The notes below the pieces were generated by a model. That model worked only from the letters and a program-made list of their open reading frames with translations. It was not told the origin of the DNA and searched no databases. A program made the position numbers and the translations under genes. Positions 55,136 through 63,067 of a stretch of 64,000 nt of DNA are shown here, in pieces. How positions within the stretch are numbered: position 1 is the stretch's first letter; each line of letters begins with the position of its first letter. This DNA is from a virus: the IMG/VR virus record IMGVR_UViG_3300022905_001540, positions 22,969 to 86,968 of that record; one strand, written 5' to 3'.

Positions 55136-55729
55136 ATGTTATCTGTACACCGTGTAAAATGTAGCGTCGTGGGTGAGTATGGTGTAGGAAAAACATCTCT
55201 CATCACCAAATATCTGGGGCTTTCGCTCAAGAGTGTCAAGTCCACGGTCGGTGTTGATTTTTTCACCCAGACGTGCAATGTACTGGGTCACGGCATTCAT
55301 ATGAGCCTCTGGGATACGGCGGGTACGGACCGTTTCCAGAGTTTGACCTCGTCTTATTTGCGAGACAGTGTCGTGGTATTTTTGGTGTACGATATTGGAA
55401 GCCACCGGGCTAAATCACACGTGTACAAATGGGTGTCCTATATTGACGATTTGAACATTCGTCCCATGGTGATTTGCATACTTGGGAATAAGACAGATTT
55501 GCACGCAACGGCCACGCCAGTTGATGTGGACGAGGTTTTGCGTGAATTGAAGGATAGGGATTGGCACATTTACACGGGCGTGACGACCGTCAAAGACCAG
55601 TCGTTCGAGCGACACATGAAGGCGTGCCTCCAATACGTGTTGCAAAAAATGCAACTTCCTCACGAGCCGGTTGCTCCAATCCTCGAAATTTCGGTTAGGG
55701 AACCCTCTCAGAGAACATGTTGTACATAA
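55136..55729 (+). CDS. Rab-like small GTPase with altered switch II
   Basis: ATG 55136. The 197-residue protein shows GEYGVGKTSL (P-loop), STVGVDF (switch I with the effector Thr), WDTAGTDRF (switch II), GNKTDL (guanine binding) and a C-terminal CCT, a CCX prenylation signal. The usual WDTAGQE is changed: Gln64 is Thr and Glu is Asp. This should slow or stop GTP hydrolysis and keep the protein GTP-bound. The G5 box is weak (YTGVTT). It probably intervenes in vesicle traffic. Confidence 0.87.
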   Translation: MLSVHRVKCSVVGEYGVGKTSLITKYLGLSLKSVKSTVGVDFFTQTCNVLGHGIHMSLWDTAGTDRFQSLTSSYLRDSVVVFLVYDIGSHRAKSHVYKWVSYIDDLNIRPMVICILGNKTDLHATATPVDVDEVLRELKDRDWHIYTGVTTVKDQSFERHMKACLQYVLQKMQLPHEPVAPILEISVREPSQRTCCT

Positions 55730-55781
55730 TCCAACAAAACAATGAAATGGCGGTATAAAGGGTAGAAATAAAATACCAAAC

Positions 55782-56135
55782 ATGTCTGCCGCCTCAACTA
55801 CACCCGCATCTGCCAAAATATCGACAAAATCTACATCTGCGCCCAAGATGACTCGCAAGGAGCGCCGTTTTCAGCGCGAGGTAACTCAGCTTCAGGAGCA
55901 GCAGACTCACCTTTTGCCCCAGACCACGTTCAAGCGCTGCGTGCAGCAGTTTGCCATGGACTTGTCGACGGAACGTCTGCGTTTCAACGCGGATGCGATT
56001 GACGCGCTCCAGGAAGCCGCCGAAGACGAGATTACTCGTGTGTTCAAGGGCGCGAACATGGTGGCCGCGGTGGCCAAGCGCGACACGGTGACTGTAGAGG
56101 ACATGAAGAACTATCTTGCCATTCGCGAGATTTAA
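55782..56135 (+). CDS. H3-like viral histone
   Basis: A 117-residue protein. A polar tail (MSAASTTPASAKISTKSTSA) precedes a histone H3 fold: RFQREVTQLQEQQTHLLPQT (alpha-N and L), FKRCVQQFAMDLSTERLRFN (alpha-1 and L1), ADAIDALQEAAEDEITRVFK (alpha-2) and GANMVAAVAKRDTVTVEDMK (L2-alpha-3), which track animal H3 (LRFQ..AvmaLQEA.EayLv.LFedtNlcAiHAkRvTi). The tail lacks the usual ARTK and ARKS marks, so modification sites differ. It sits just upstream of genes linked to nucleic acids. No H4/H2A/H2B is seen in this window. Confidence 0.9.
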   Translation: MSAASTTPASAKISTKSTSAPKMTRKERRFQREVTQLQEQQTHLLPQTTFKRCVQQFAMDLSTERLRFNADAIDALQEAAEDEITRVFKGANMVAAVAKRDTVTVEDMKNYLAIREI

Positions 56136-56182
56136 TTTCCCAAATATTAATATTTAAGTATCCCTTTATTCCATGAAAATGT

Positions 56183-56779
56183 ATGTCTATTCTAAACTGT
56201 AACACGCGCCTCACGTTTGTCAATTGCACGGGACTTGAAATTCATGTCAAGCTATGTCCCACCGATTCGACCACTTCGATGCGCGTGCAACCGCTCGATG
56301 CGGCACATATGCGCGGCGCCATCGAGTCAAACGCCTCCAATATTGGTTCTTGGTTCCACGAATGGTTGCAATTGGTAACCTACGGGCCCACGCACAGCCA
56401 CGTGGAGTGGACATTGCCCGCGTCGGCGACAGAAAGTGCACGTTTCAACATTGACGCACCATTTCATGTCGAGATACGTTGGTCGGACCCCTCGGTCTCG
56501 TGGGCCGAAATGAAATCCGGGATTTGGTCTCTCGACATTTCGAATACGAACGAACTGACCATTTATGTCAAAAGCGACTTGGGCTCATACAACAAAAAAC
56601 GCATGTCCAACGGACCATCCACTGTGCAATCCGTGCAGCTTAAACTGGACCTTGAAATTGCCTGCGAAGACGAACTGCCCTTTAGCATGATGCAAATGCC
56701 AGTCGCCAACATGTACTGGCGCCGGGACATCAACCTACAAAAGATTGTCAATCCCTCGCCTGAAAATCATAACGAATGA
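56183..56779 (+). CDS. Hypothetical 198-aa beta-rich protein
   Basis: ATG 56183. Beta strands dominate (TRLTFVNCTGLEIHVKLCPT, ARFNIDAPFHVEIRWSDPS, LTIYVKSDLGSYNKKR), fitting a sandwich or jelly-roll. It could be a capsid or tegument component, but no specific motif confirms it. Its 3' end overlaps the convergent MG-protein gene by 32 bases. Confidence 0.6.
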   Translation: MSILNCNTRLTFVNCTGLEIHVKLCPTDSTTSMRVQPLDAAHMRGAIESNASNIGSWFHEWLQLVTYGPTHSHVEWTLPASATESARFNIDAPFHVEIRWSDPSVSWAEMKSGIWSLDISNTNELTIYVKSDLGSYNKKRMSNGPSTVQSVQLKLDLEIACEDELPFSMMQMPVANMYWRRDINLQKIVNPSPENHNE

Positions 56780-57146
56780 AACGACCACCCGGCTCGTCGC
56801 GATATGTCCATAGGCGAGAAAAGGCCCGCGTGAACGTTCCGCCCGTGTCCACGGGCTGCTCTTCGGCATCCCACCACGCGTTCGCATACTCTTCGTTGTA
56901 AAATTCCAACTCCAAACAATGTCTGTCGCGGTGAGCCTTGGCAATCCGCCAGCCGCGATACAGGTAGACCTTTTGAACGGATTCGAGCCGTTTCAGCGCC
57001 ATTTGAAACACTACGTGTTTGAAGCGGCCTATGTGATAGTGTATATCGTCTTCGCGAGCCAGTGTGGACGCCACTGGTGTTTCACTCCACTTATCGTCCG
57101 CATTTCGAGAGTAAATGTACCATGTTCGTGATAGGTTGGAACCCAT
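56748..57146 (-). CDS. Myristoylation-type protein, paralogue of the gene at 38570
   Basis: A 132-residue protein beginning MGSNLSRTWYIYSRNADDKW: Gly2 and Ser6 satisfy the myristoylation rule. It shares a framework with 38570-38983 (GRFKHVVFQMALKRLESVQK, VYLYRGWRIAKAHRDRHCLE), so the two are a diverged gene pair about 18 kb apart. Function unknown; a membrane-associated role is inferred. Confidence 0.65.
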   Translation of the reverse strand: MGSNLSRTWYIYSRNADDKWSETPVASTLAREDDIHYHIGRFKHVVFQMALKRLESVQKVYLYRGWRIAKAHRDRHCLELEFYNEEYANAWWDAEEQPVDTGGTFTRAFSRLWTYRDEPGGRFIRYDFQARD

Positions 57147-57192
57147 TCGGGATAGTACACAGGCTATTTAAGTACCGTCCGCCGTCTCAAAT

Positions 57193-58044
57193 ATGAATCA
57201 CTTCTGGGTGGTTTGCGCATGCTCCGTGGCGTTTTTTGCCACGACGTTATGGTGTCTTCTTATTCCCATAGGACGCCACGACTGGGCCATACCCACCGCG
57301 TTGACGCGTGACGTTTTCCGACGCATGGCCTTACGATGGCACATTCCCGTGTCGCACGGTGTACTCATCGGATACGTGGGACGCGAACGTCGATACACAG
57401 TCACCCCGTCGACGTCACACATCTTTTGGGATTGGCCACTGTCCACGCGCTGGGAAACAGCCGTGCGGCCGCTCGTGGGTGACCATATTCACATGGATGC
57501 GAGCATTTGGGTCAACGGCCGCCCACGCGTCCACGCCGAACACGACCGCGACCCCGTCGAATACGAACCGTACGAACATAAATCGGGCGCGTGCACGGTG
57601 CCCGGGGACGTAGCCTACACGAAATTATGGCCGCACGCGGGCGTGCACACGCATTGCGACGGCCTCGTGCACGTACACCCGTGGTCCGCGCCGCGCGTGT
57701 TGCGCAAAGAAGGATTTGACGTCACGCTAGGTCTGTGGTTTGACCAGGTCGGCGTGCGTTACTGGGAAAACAGCATGCAACTTGCGGACGGAGAACGTCT
57801 TTACAACAACGAGACACACAAGTGGCGCGTCGCAGAATGGACCTGTCACAACAGCGGGCCGCCGACGCGAGTCTATGAAGAGCATCTTGACCGCATCTGG
57901 CTGGGTTATGCGTACGGCGCCTATGTCATTTGGTACGGCGACGAGTCGGTGCCGACACCAATACCCGGACGACTGTCCGCTCTTCGTCAAGTAGGTGCCC
58001 ACGGGTTTGACGGTAAACCCTATCCTCATGAATGTACGCTATAA
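57193..58044 (+). CDS. Membrane-anchored protein with His-rich lumenal domain
   Basis: A 283-residue protein. One hydrophobic N-terminal segment (WVVCACSVAFFATTLWCLLI, about residues 5-24) would act as signal anchor. A domain with HTHCDGLVHVHPWSAPR and CTVPGDVAYTKLWPHAG follows; the clustered His residues could bind a metal. The rest is rich in aromatics (WENSMQLADGERLYNNETHK). No family is recognised, but the HxH-HxH pattern invites thought of a metal-dependent enzyme. Confidence 0.65.
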   Translation: MNHFWVVCACSVAFFATTLWCLLIPIGRHDWAIPTALTRDVFRRMALRWHIPVSHGVLIGYVGRERRYTVTPSTSHIFWDWPLSTRWETAVRPLVGDHIHMDASIWVNGRPRVHAEHDRDPVEYEPYEHKSGACTVPGDVAYTKLWPHAGVHTHCDGLVHVHPWSAPRVLRKEGFDVTLGLWFDQVGVRYWENSMQLADGERLYNNETHKWRVAEWTCHNSGPPTRVYEEHLDRIWLGYAYGAYVIWYGDESVPTPIPGRLSALRQVGAHGFDGKPYPHECTL

Positions 58045-58067
58045 AGGCGCCCGCTTGAACCACACGC

Positions 58068-58442
58068 ATGGACCCCGTCGCGACACTGCGGCAACGGACC
58101 TCCACCATATTTGACGAGGACGACATACGGCGAGGAGCTTTTGTCGTTTTAAAAGACTACGGGTGTCTATACCACGAATGGGCCCCTAAAGGGCGCGAAC
58201 GCTGGTCCAACCACCCGTCGTTGGACCCCACGATAGAAGTGTCGGCCGTCAGAGGTGTTGTGCTTATCGGACGTACCCCGAAAGGCGGCCACACGTGGCT
58301 GCAGTGGGAGCGGTCGATGTGCTGCTCGCTGTCACACTGTGTCGATTGGCTCATATACAAGTGGACGCGCAAAAACCAAGGACCCTTTGGTGTGTCGGAA
58401 CACACACAACTACACGAACCGATAGAACTATTTATCATATAA
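58068..58442 (+). CDS. Hypothetical 124-aa protein
   Basis: ATG 58068. Strands (RGAFVVLKDYGCLYHEWAPK, AVRGVVLIGRTPKGGHTWLQ) and helices with SLSHCVDWLIYKW suggest a small alpha/beta domain with a few Cys. No known relative is recognised. It precedes RPB2 by 47 bases. Confidence 0.55.
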   Translation: MDPVATLRQRTSTIFDEDDIRRGAFVVLKDYGCLYHEWAPKGRERWSNHPSLDPTIEVSAVRGVVLIGRTPKGGHTWLQWERSMCCSLSHCVDWLIYKWTRKNQGPFGVSEHTQLHEPIELFII

Positions 58443-58489
58443 AAATCATATGTTTAATACAAAGTGTCAGTATTGTATACTTGTAAAAG

Positions 58490-61400
58490 ATGGTGAAGAC
58501 TGTGGTGGACTGTTTGTTTCGCGACGTGTCGCTGACACGTCAGGCGTTACACTCGTATGACGATTTTGTGTCGCGCATCGTGCATGAAGTCGTCGATGGA
58601 CATCGGCCGATTACGGTGACGCCGCAGCTTTTTTCTGGTGGAACCCACACCATTCGGCTTCAAAACGTCACCTACGGCATCCCGTCGGTCATCGAAAAGG
58701 ACAACAACATTCGCAGAATCACGCCCATGGAGGCACGGGTGCGCGATTTCATGTACTCGGTGCCCATGTACGTAGACGTGCACCATACCTACACAGATAC
58801 ATCGGGCCAAACGACGTCCAAAGTAAAACAAAAAATATACCTGGCGCGCATGCCCGTCATGGTGCGGTCCAGCCTGTGCGCCATGCGCACCGCCGACAAC
58901 TACGAACACAACGAATGCCCCCACGACCCAGGCGGGTACTTTATCGTCAACGGGCGAGAAAAAACATTGGTCGTCCAAGAAAGAATCTCGCCCAACATTA
59001 TCTTTTGCTTTGGACCCAACGACTGCATCTTTCATTCCGAACAAAACCCCACCACACATCGCAACAGTACATTTCGCATCACCGTGCGCAAATTCGGCTC
59101 CACGCCCTTCCGTGCCACATTTGCGGGTGTCAACGCCGAAATACCCATTTTGATTCTATATCGAGCACTTGGCGGCACCGAAGACATGCTTCACCGTTTC
59201 ATTGAGCCCACGGACGTGATTGAGACCATCGGCGATGCCTCGGTGGCGACGACGCAGGAGACGGCGCTGCAGTGGCTTGCCGAATACGTGGAGGACGTCG
59301 ACCGTTTTCTCAATCAAGTCGTGTACCCCCACATTGGCCAAGACTATTCGATGAAGTGTCTGCAGATGTGTCTGCAGTGGGCCGAATACATTCGGTGTCT
59401 CAAAGCCGACAGGGGTCCCGACGACAACGAATACCACGACCGCGACCACGTGCGTGCCAAACGTCTCGATACCGCCGGTGCCATGCTCGGCACCTTGTTC
59501 TCACACCTATTTTTCCAAATGCTCGGCAACGTGCGCCGCGATGCGCAAGTTCTCGCCGACAAAAACAAAACCATACGCCCCGAGCGCTTGATTCAACCGC
59601 AGCACATCACGGACGGCATCAAATATGCCCTTGCCACCGGAAATTGGAAGATTAAATCGTCGTCGTACGCGGGGCGTGTCGGCGTGTCCCAGATGCTTAA
59701 CCGCAACACGTACATTTCGTGCATTTCGCAGCTTCGACGCGTCGACACCGGCATTGACAGCACGCAAAAAATTATTGCACCGCGTCTCTTGTACGGTAAC
59801 CAGTGGGGTTATCTATGTCCCAGTGAAACGCCCGAAGGTGGCCCTTGTGGCCTTGTCAAACAATTGGCACTGTCCGCGTACATTACGACCAAGTGCGAGC
59901 AGGCGCCTATTCACGAGCGTTTAAAGCCGTTTTTGTGCGACTCTGGTGCACACATTGTCTTTCACAACGGGGCTCCCGTCGGTTTTACACAGCAACTCCA
60001 CGAGTGTGCCTCGGCGCTGCGCGAGGCGCGGCGCTCGCGTACTATCTCCTCAGACACCTGCGTCGCTGTCGACAACAACCATCTACATATTTGGTCTGAC
60101 GCAGGTCGACTTTCCAGACCCGTCTATGTCGTGCGCGACGGGCGCTTGGCCATCACAGATGCCCAAAAAAAAGATTTAATCGGTGGTCGCCTCCGTTGGG
60201 ACGATTTATTTTCGTTGGGCGTCATTGAAAATCTCTCCATCTACGAGCAAGAACACGCCATCATTGCACTCACACCGGACGAATTGCAACCCGATAACAC
60301 GCATTGCGAGCTTTCAGCTACGCTGATATTAGGAACGCTTGCATCGACGATTCCCTACCCCGACCACAACCAGTCCCCTAGAAACACCTACCAGGCAGCG
60401 ATGGGCAAGCAAGCCATGGGCGTCTACGCGTCCAATTTCGCAGCGCGATTCGATACGAACGGCCATATTTTACATTACCCTCAAAAACCGCTCGCGACAA
60501 CGTCCGTCGCAAAAGCACTCTGCGGTGACGACTTGGCCGCAGGAGGCAACGCCATTGTGGCCATTTGCTGCTTTGGCGGATACAACCAAGAAGACTCGCT
60601 GCTCTTCAATAAAGCGGCCATCGACCGCGGATTCGGGCGGTCGACGACCTATCGAACCTACACGGCGTCCAACTCGTCCACGCGCAACACTGCCAAAAAG
60701 GAATTTAAAAAACAGCAGACGTACGGCAATACGACCGACAAGTTGGACAACGACGGTCTTCCGGCGCCCAACACCATCATCGACAAAGGCGATGCCGTCT
60801 TTTGCAGCGTGACGGCCGGACAGAAAATACCCACGCTCGTCAAAAACAAAAAGGCCAAAGGCGTCGCCGACTCGACCATCATGTTTCAGAACGCCTCCGG
60901 TGGCCAAACCGTCAAAACGCGCATTCGAGAGACGCGCATTCCCAAAATCGGTGACAAATTTTCATCGCGACACGGTCAAAAGGGCACGATTGGCATGCTT
61001 TACAACCAAGAAGACCTCCCGTTCACTGCAGAGGGCATCGTCCCGGATATTATTGTAAATCCTCACGCAATTCCGTCTCGCATGACGATTGGCCACGTGA
61101 TGGAGTGTCTGGCGTCGAAAGTTGCGGCATTGACGGGACAGCGGATGGACGCCACGGCATTTTCGCACAAGCCGGTGGAAGAAATCAGCAGCATGTTGAA
61201 GCGCGCCGGGTTCTCCGAGGACGGTAAAGAGGTCATGTACCATCCCTATACCGGCAAACGCCTCAAAGGAAGAGTCTTCATTGGCCCCACGTACTATCAA
61301 AGACTTAAACACATGGTGGACGACAAAATGCACGCGCGTGCCAAGGGTAAAATCGTCGGACTTACGCGCCAGCCGACCGAGGGGCGCGCCAACGGGGGCG

Positions 61401-61690
61401 GGTTGCGCTGGGGAGAGATGGAGCGCGATTGTGGCGTTAGCCACGGCGCCAGCGCGGTGTTGCACGAGCGCATGATGGTTTCGTCCGACGCGTACGACGC
61501 ACCACTGTGTGAGCACTGCGGCATGATTGGTACTGTCGTCAAAGGCCCGGGCGGCGAAGACTTTTGCCACAAATGCCACTCCAAAGACGTGTTTAATGTA
61601 CCCATGCCGTACGCCGGCAAACTTTTGTGCCAGGAACTCATGGCCATGGGCATCTCACCACAAATTGTCTTACAAAATAAACATAAATGA
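58490..61690 (+). CDS. RPB2: RNA polymerase second-largest subunit (RPB2)
   Basis: A 1066-residue protein. Typical RPB2 blocks are present: GGYFIVNGREKTLVVQERIS (lobe/protrusion), GNQWGYLCPSETPEGGPCGL (fork region), AICCFGGYNQEDSLLFNKAA, GDKFSSRHGQKGTIGMLYNQ (hybrid-binding, two Lys/Arg), VPDIIVNPHAIPSRMTIGHV (wall), GRANGGGLRWGEMERDCGV (anchor) and the zinc ribbon CEHCGM...CHKCH at the end. The size is slightly smaller than cellular RPB2. This subunit and its partner would give virus-encoded transcription, as in NCLDVs and mirusviruses. RPB1 is not in this window. Confidence 0.97.
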   Translation: MVKTVVDCLFRDVSLTRQALHSYDDFVSRIVHEVVDGHRPITVTPQLFSGGTHTIRLQNVTYGIPSVIEKDNNIRRITPMEARVRDFMYSVPMYVDVHHTYTDTSGQTTSKVKQKIYLARMPVMVRSSLCAMRTADNYEHNECPHDPGGYFIVNGREKTLVVQERISPNIIFCFGPNDCIFHSEQNPTTHRNSTFRITVRKFGSTPFRATFAGVNAEIPILILYRALGGTEDMLHRFIEPTDVIETIGDASVATTQETALQWLAEYVEDVDRFLNQVVYPHIGQDYSMKCLQMCLQWAEYIRCLKADRGPDDNEYHDRDHVRAKRLDTAGAMLGTLFSHLFFQMLGNVRRDAQVLADKNKTIRPERLIQPQHITDGIKYALATGNWKIKSSSYAGRVGVSQMLNRNTYISCISQLRRVDTGIDSTQKIIAPRLLYGNQWGYLCPSETPEGGPCGLVKQLALSAYITTKCEQAPIHERLKPFLCDSGAHIVFHNGAPVGFTQQLHECASALREARRSRTISSDTCVAVDNNHLHIWSDAGRLSRPVYVVRDGRLAITDAQKKDLIGGRLRWDDLFSLGVIENLSIYEQEHAIIALTPDELQPDNTHCELSATLILGTLASTIPYPDHNQSPRNTYQAAMGKQAMGVYASNFAARFDTNGHILHYPQKPLATTSVAKALCGDDLAAGGNAIVAICCFGGYNQEDSLLFNKAAIDRGFGRSTTYRTYTASNSSTRNTAKKEFKKQQTYGNTTDKLDNDGLPAPNTIIDKGDAVFCSVTAGQKIPTLVKNKKAKGVADSTIMFQNASGGQTVKTRIRETRIPKIGDKFSSRHGQKGTIGMLYNQEDLPFTAEGIVPDIIVNPHAIPSRMTIGHVMECLASKVAALTGQRMDATAFSHKPVEEISSMLKRAGFSEDGKEVMYHPYTGKRLKGRVFIGPTYYQRLKHMVDDKMHARAKGKIVGLTRQPTEGRANGGGLRWGEMERDCGVSHGASAVLHERMMVSSDAYDAPLCEHCGMIGTVVKGPGGEDFCHKCHSKDVFNVPMPYAGKLLCQELMAMGISPQIVLQNKHK

Positions 61691-61739
61691 TGCGCATATT
61701 CTTTCTAAAAAGTATATTGTGTACATACAACCAAAAACT

Positions 61740-62471
61740 ATGCAACGCCCTATTACTCTACCACACGCCGCCAAACAACACCTGCACGCCTCGAAGAAAT
61801 GCATCGACGTTCGCGAGGGTGCCGCCTTTTCGATTAAATTCAACACTAACAATCGCACCTGGCACAACACAGTGGGGGTACAGAACGCCGTCGTGTCTGT
61901 CAATCCACGCACGCGCCGCGACAACGCGCTCGTATACAAAGGAGACCCTATACACGTACTGTCCTTCGGGTGCGGTCCGGACACCTACTACTGGGGCCGC
62001 TATCGTTGCACGGGAGGCAAATCGAGGCGCGTGTTTCAGCTCGAGTACGTCGACGATGGCGACATCGAGCTGTTTCGCACGGATGACCACGGTGGGATGC
62101 GTTCGCGTCTCGAGCAACAGTGGGAAAAGGCCTTTTCGGACGCGGGCATTCGTGCCGTGTACGAGCCGGCGACGATTCGCCTGTCGCGCGAGCAAGAGTA
62201 CACGCCGGACTTTTGGCTGCCCGAGTCGTCGACGTTTATCGAGATTAAAGGCCCTGAACCGACGCAGGGCGAGTTTGACAAGTGCATTCACACGTCGGAA
62301 AAGGGATTTCGCATTAAAATGTTTCAAGGCCCGCCGTCCGATTTTACGGCGTACGAGTGGACGCCCAAAGGCCCCGAGACGACACGCACAGGCATGAGCT
62401 TTTATCGCTACAATCACCCGGCGCCCAAACGTCGCCGGCGTGTCCTGTATAATGCAGGTGCCAGTATTTAA
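61740..62471 (+). CDS. PD-(D/E)XK nuclease
   Basis: The start is ATG 61740 (MQRPITLPHAAKQHLHASKK); longer readings overlap RPB2. The 243-residue protein has a nuclease core in order: RSRLEQQWEKAFSDAGIRAV (helix with E125), EYTPDFWLPESSTFIEIKG (D157, E168, K170), that is, the PD...ExK triad, with a later helix FDKCIHTSEKGFRIKMFQG. The arrangement is like TnsA/VSR-type endonucleases. A basic C-terminus (APKRRRRVLYNAG) may be nuclear. It could cut DNA during replication, recombination or packaging. Confidence 0.8.
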   Translation: MQRPITLPHAAKQHLHASKKCIDVREGAAFSIKFNTNNRTWHNTVGVQNAVVSVNPRTRRDNALVYKGDPIHVLSFGCGPDTYYWGRYRCTGGKSRRVFQLEYVDDGDIELFRTDDHGGMRSRLEQQWEKAFSDAGIRAVYEPATIRLSREQEYTPDFWLPESSTFIEIKGPEPTQGEFDKCIHTSEKGFRIKMFQGPPSDFTAYEWTPKGPETTRTGMSFYRYNHPAPKRRRRVLYNAGASI

Positions 62472-62494
62472 ACACGCCAGACCTTTACCATAAT

Positions 62495-62698
62495 ATGAGG
62501 TGCATGTGGTGTGGCATTCATCGCGATTATTTTGCAAATTCGGAGCACTGTGCGCGGCAGAGTTGCCGCGAATCGGATAGCGGCTACCATACCTTTGTGT
62601 GCTGGCCATGGTGGTCTCGACTCTGGGCGCGCCGTTGGGCCAAACCCCCACAATCACTTCTCGACCATCGGCGCCAAACAAGGTCTAGAACTATATAA
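62495..62698 (+). CDS. Small Cys/His-rich protein (67 aa)
   Basis: ATG 62495 (MRCMWCGIHRDYFANSEHCA). C-x2-C and H-x4-C spacing (CMWCGIHR, EHCARQSC) suggests a compact zinc-binding domain, followed by Trp/Arg-rich sequence (CWPWWSRLWARRWAKP). Short length makes coding status moderately sure. A GTATTTAAACACG promoter-like element precedes it. Confidence 0.5.
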   Translation: MRCMWCGIHRDYFANSEHCARQSCRESDSGYHTFVCWPWWSRLWARRWAKPPQSLLDHRRQTRSRTI

Positions 62699-62720
62699 GC
62701 GACGCACATACACAAAAAAA

Positions 62721-63056
62721 ATGTCGGCCATCAAGACACACGACCACTGGCAAGTTGTCCAAGGAGGGACCATACATTACACCGGAGAAGAAGAAGAGGA
62801 CAGGCAACCGCTCGAAGTACGCGCCATTCGCGTCTCGCGAAACAACCCCTCCGCGTGTTTACTACTCACAGAGAAGACGTACGAGGGCGGGAGCATCCCC
62901 AGGACAGAACAAAATGTGCTGCACGCGCATATCACGGGCACCGTACCGAGTGCCAACACAACAGAGTTTAACGTGTCGACACGGCTCGATGGCCAGACAC
63001 ATGCCCTCAATCTCACCTCTGTCAAGTCGTCGAAAGAAAGCTGTGTGGTCATGTAG
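62721..63056 (+). CDS. CaaX-ending 111-aa protein
   Basis: ATG 62721 (MSAIKTHDHWQVVQGGTIHY), with TATATAAGCG upstream. The protein has a beta-rich body (AIRVSRNNPSACLLLTEKTY, ARITGTV-type strands) and ends SSKESCVVM, an exact CaaX box, with Met last favouring farnesylation. It is therefore likely tethered to membranes by host prenyltransferase. No domain is recognised in the rest. Confidence 0.65.
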   Translation: MSAIKTHDHWQVVQGGTIHYTGEEEEDRQPLEVRAIRVSRNNPSACLLLTEKTYEGGSIPRTEQNVLHAHITGTVPSANTTEFNVSTRLDGQTHALNLTSVKSSKESCVVM

Positions 63057-63067
63057 GATTTACAGTA

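Noticed and set aside
61758-62681. 307-aa minus-strand ORF
   Set aside because: Antisense to the PD-(D/E)XK nuclease, whose active-site motif and promoter are clear.
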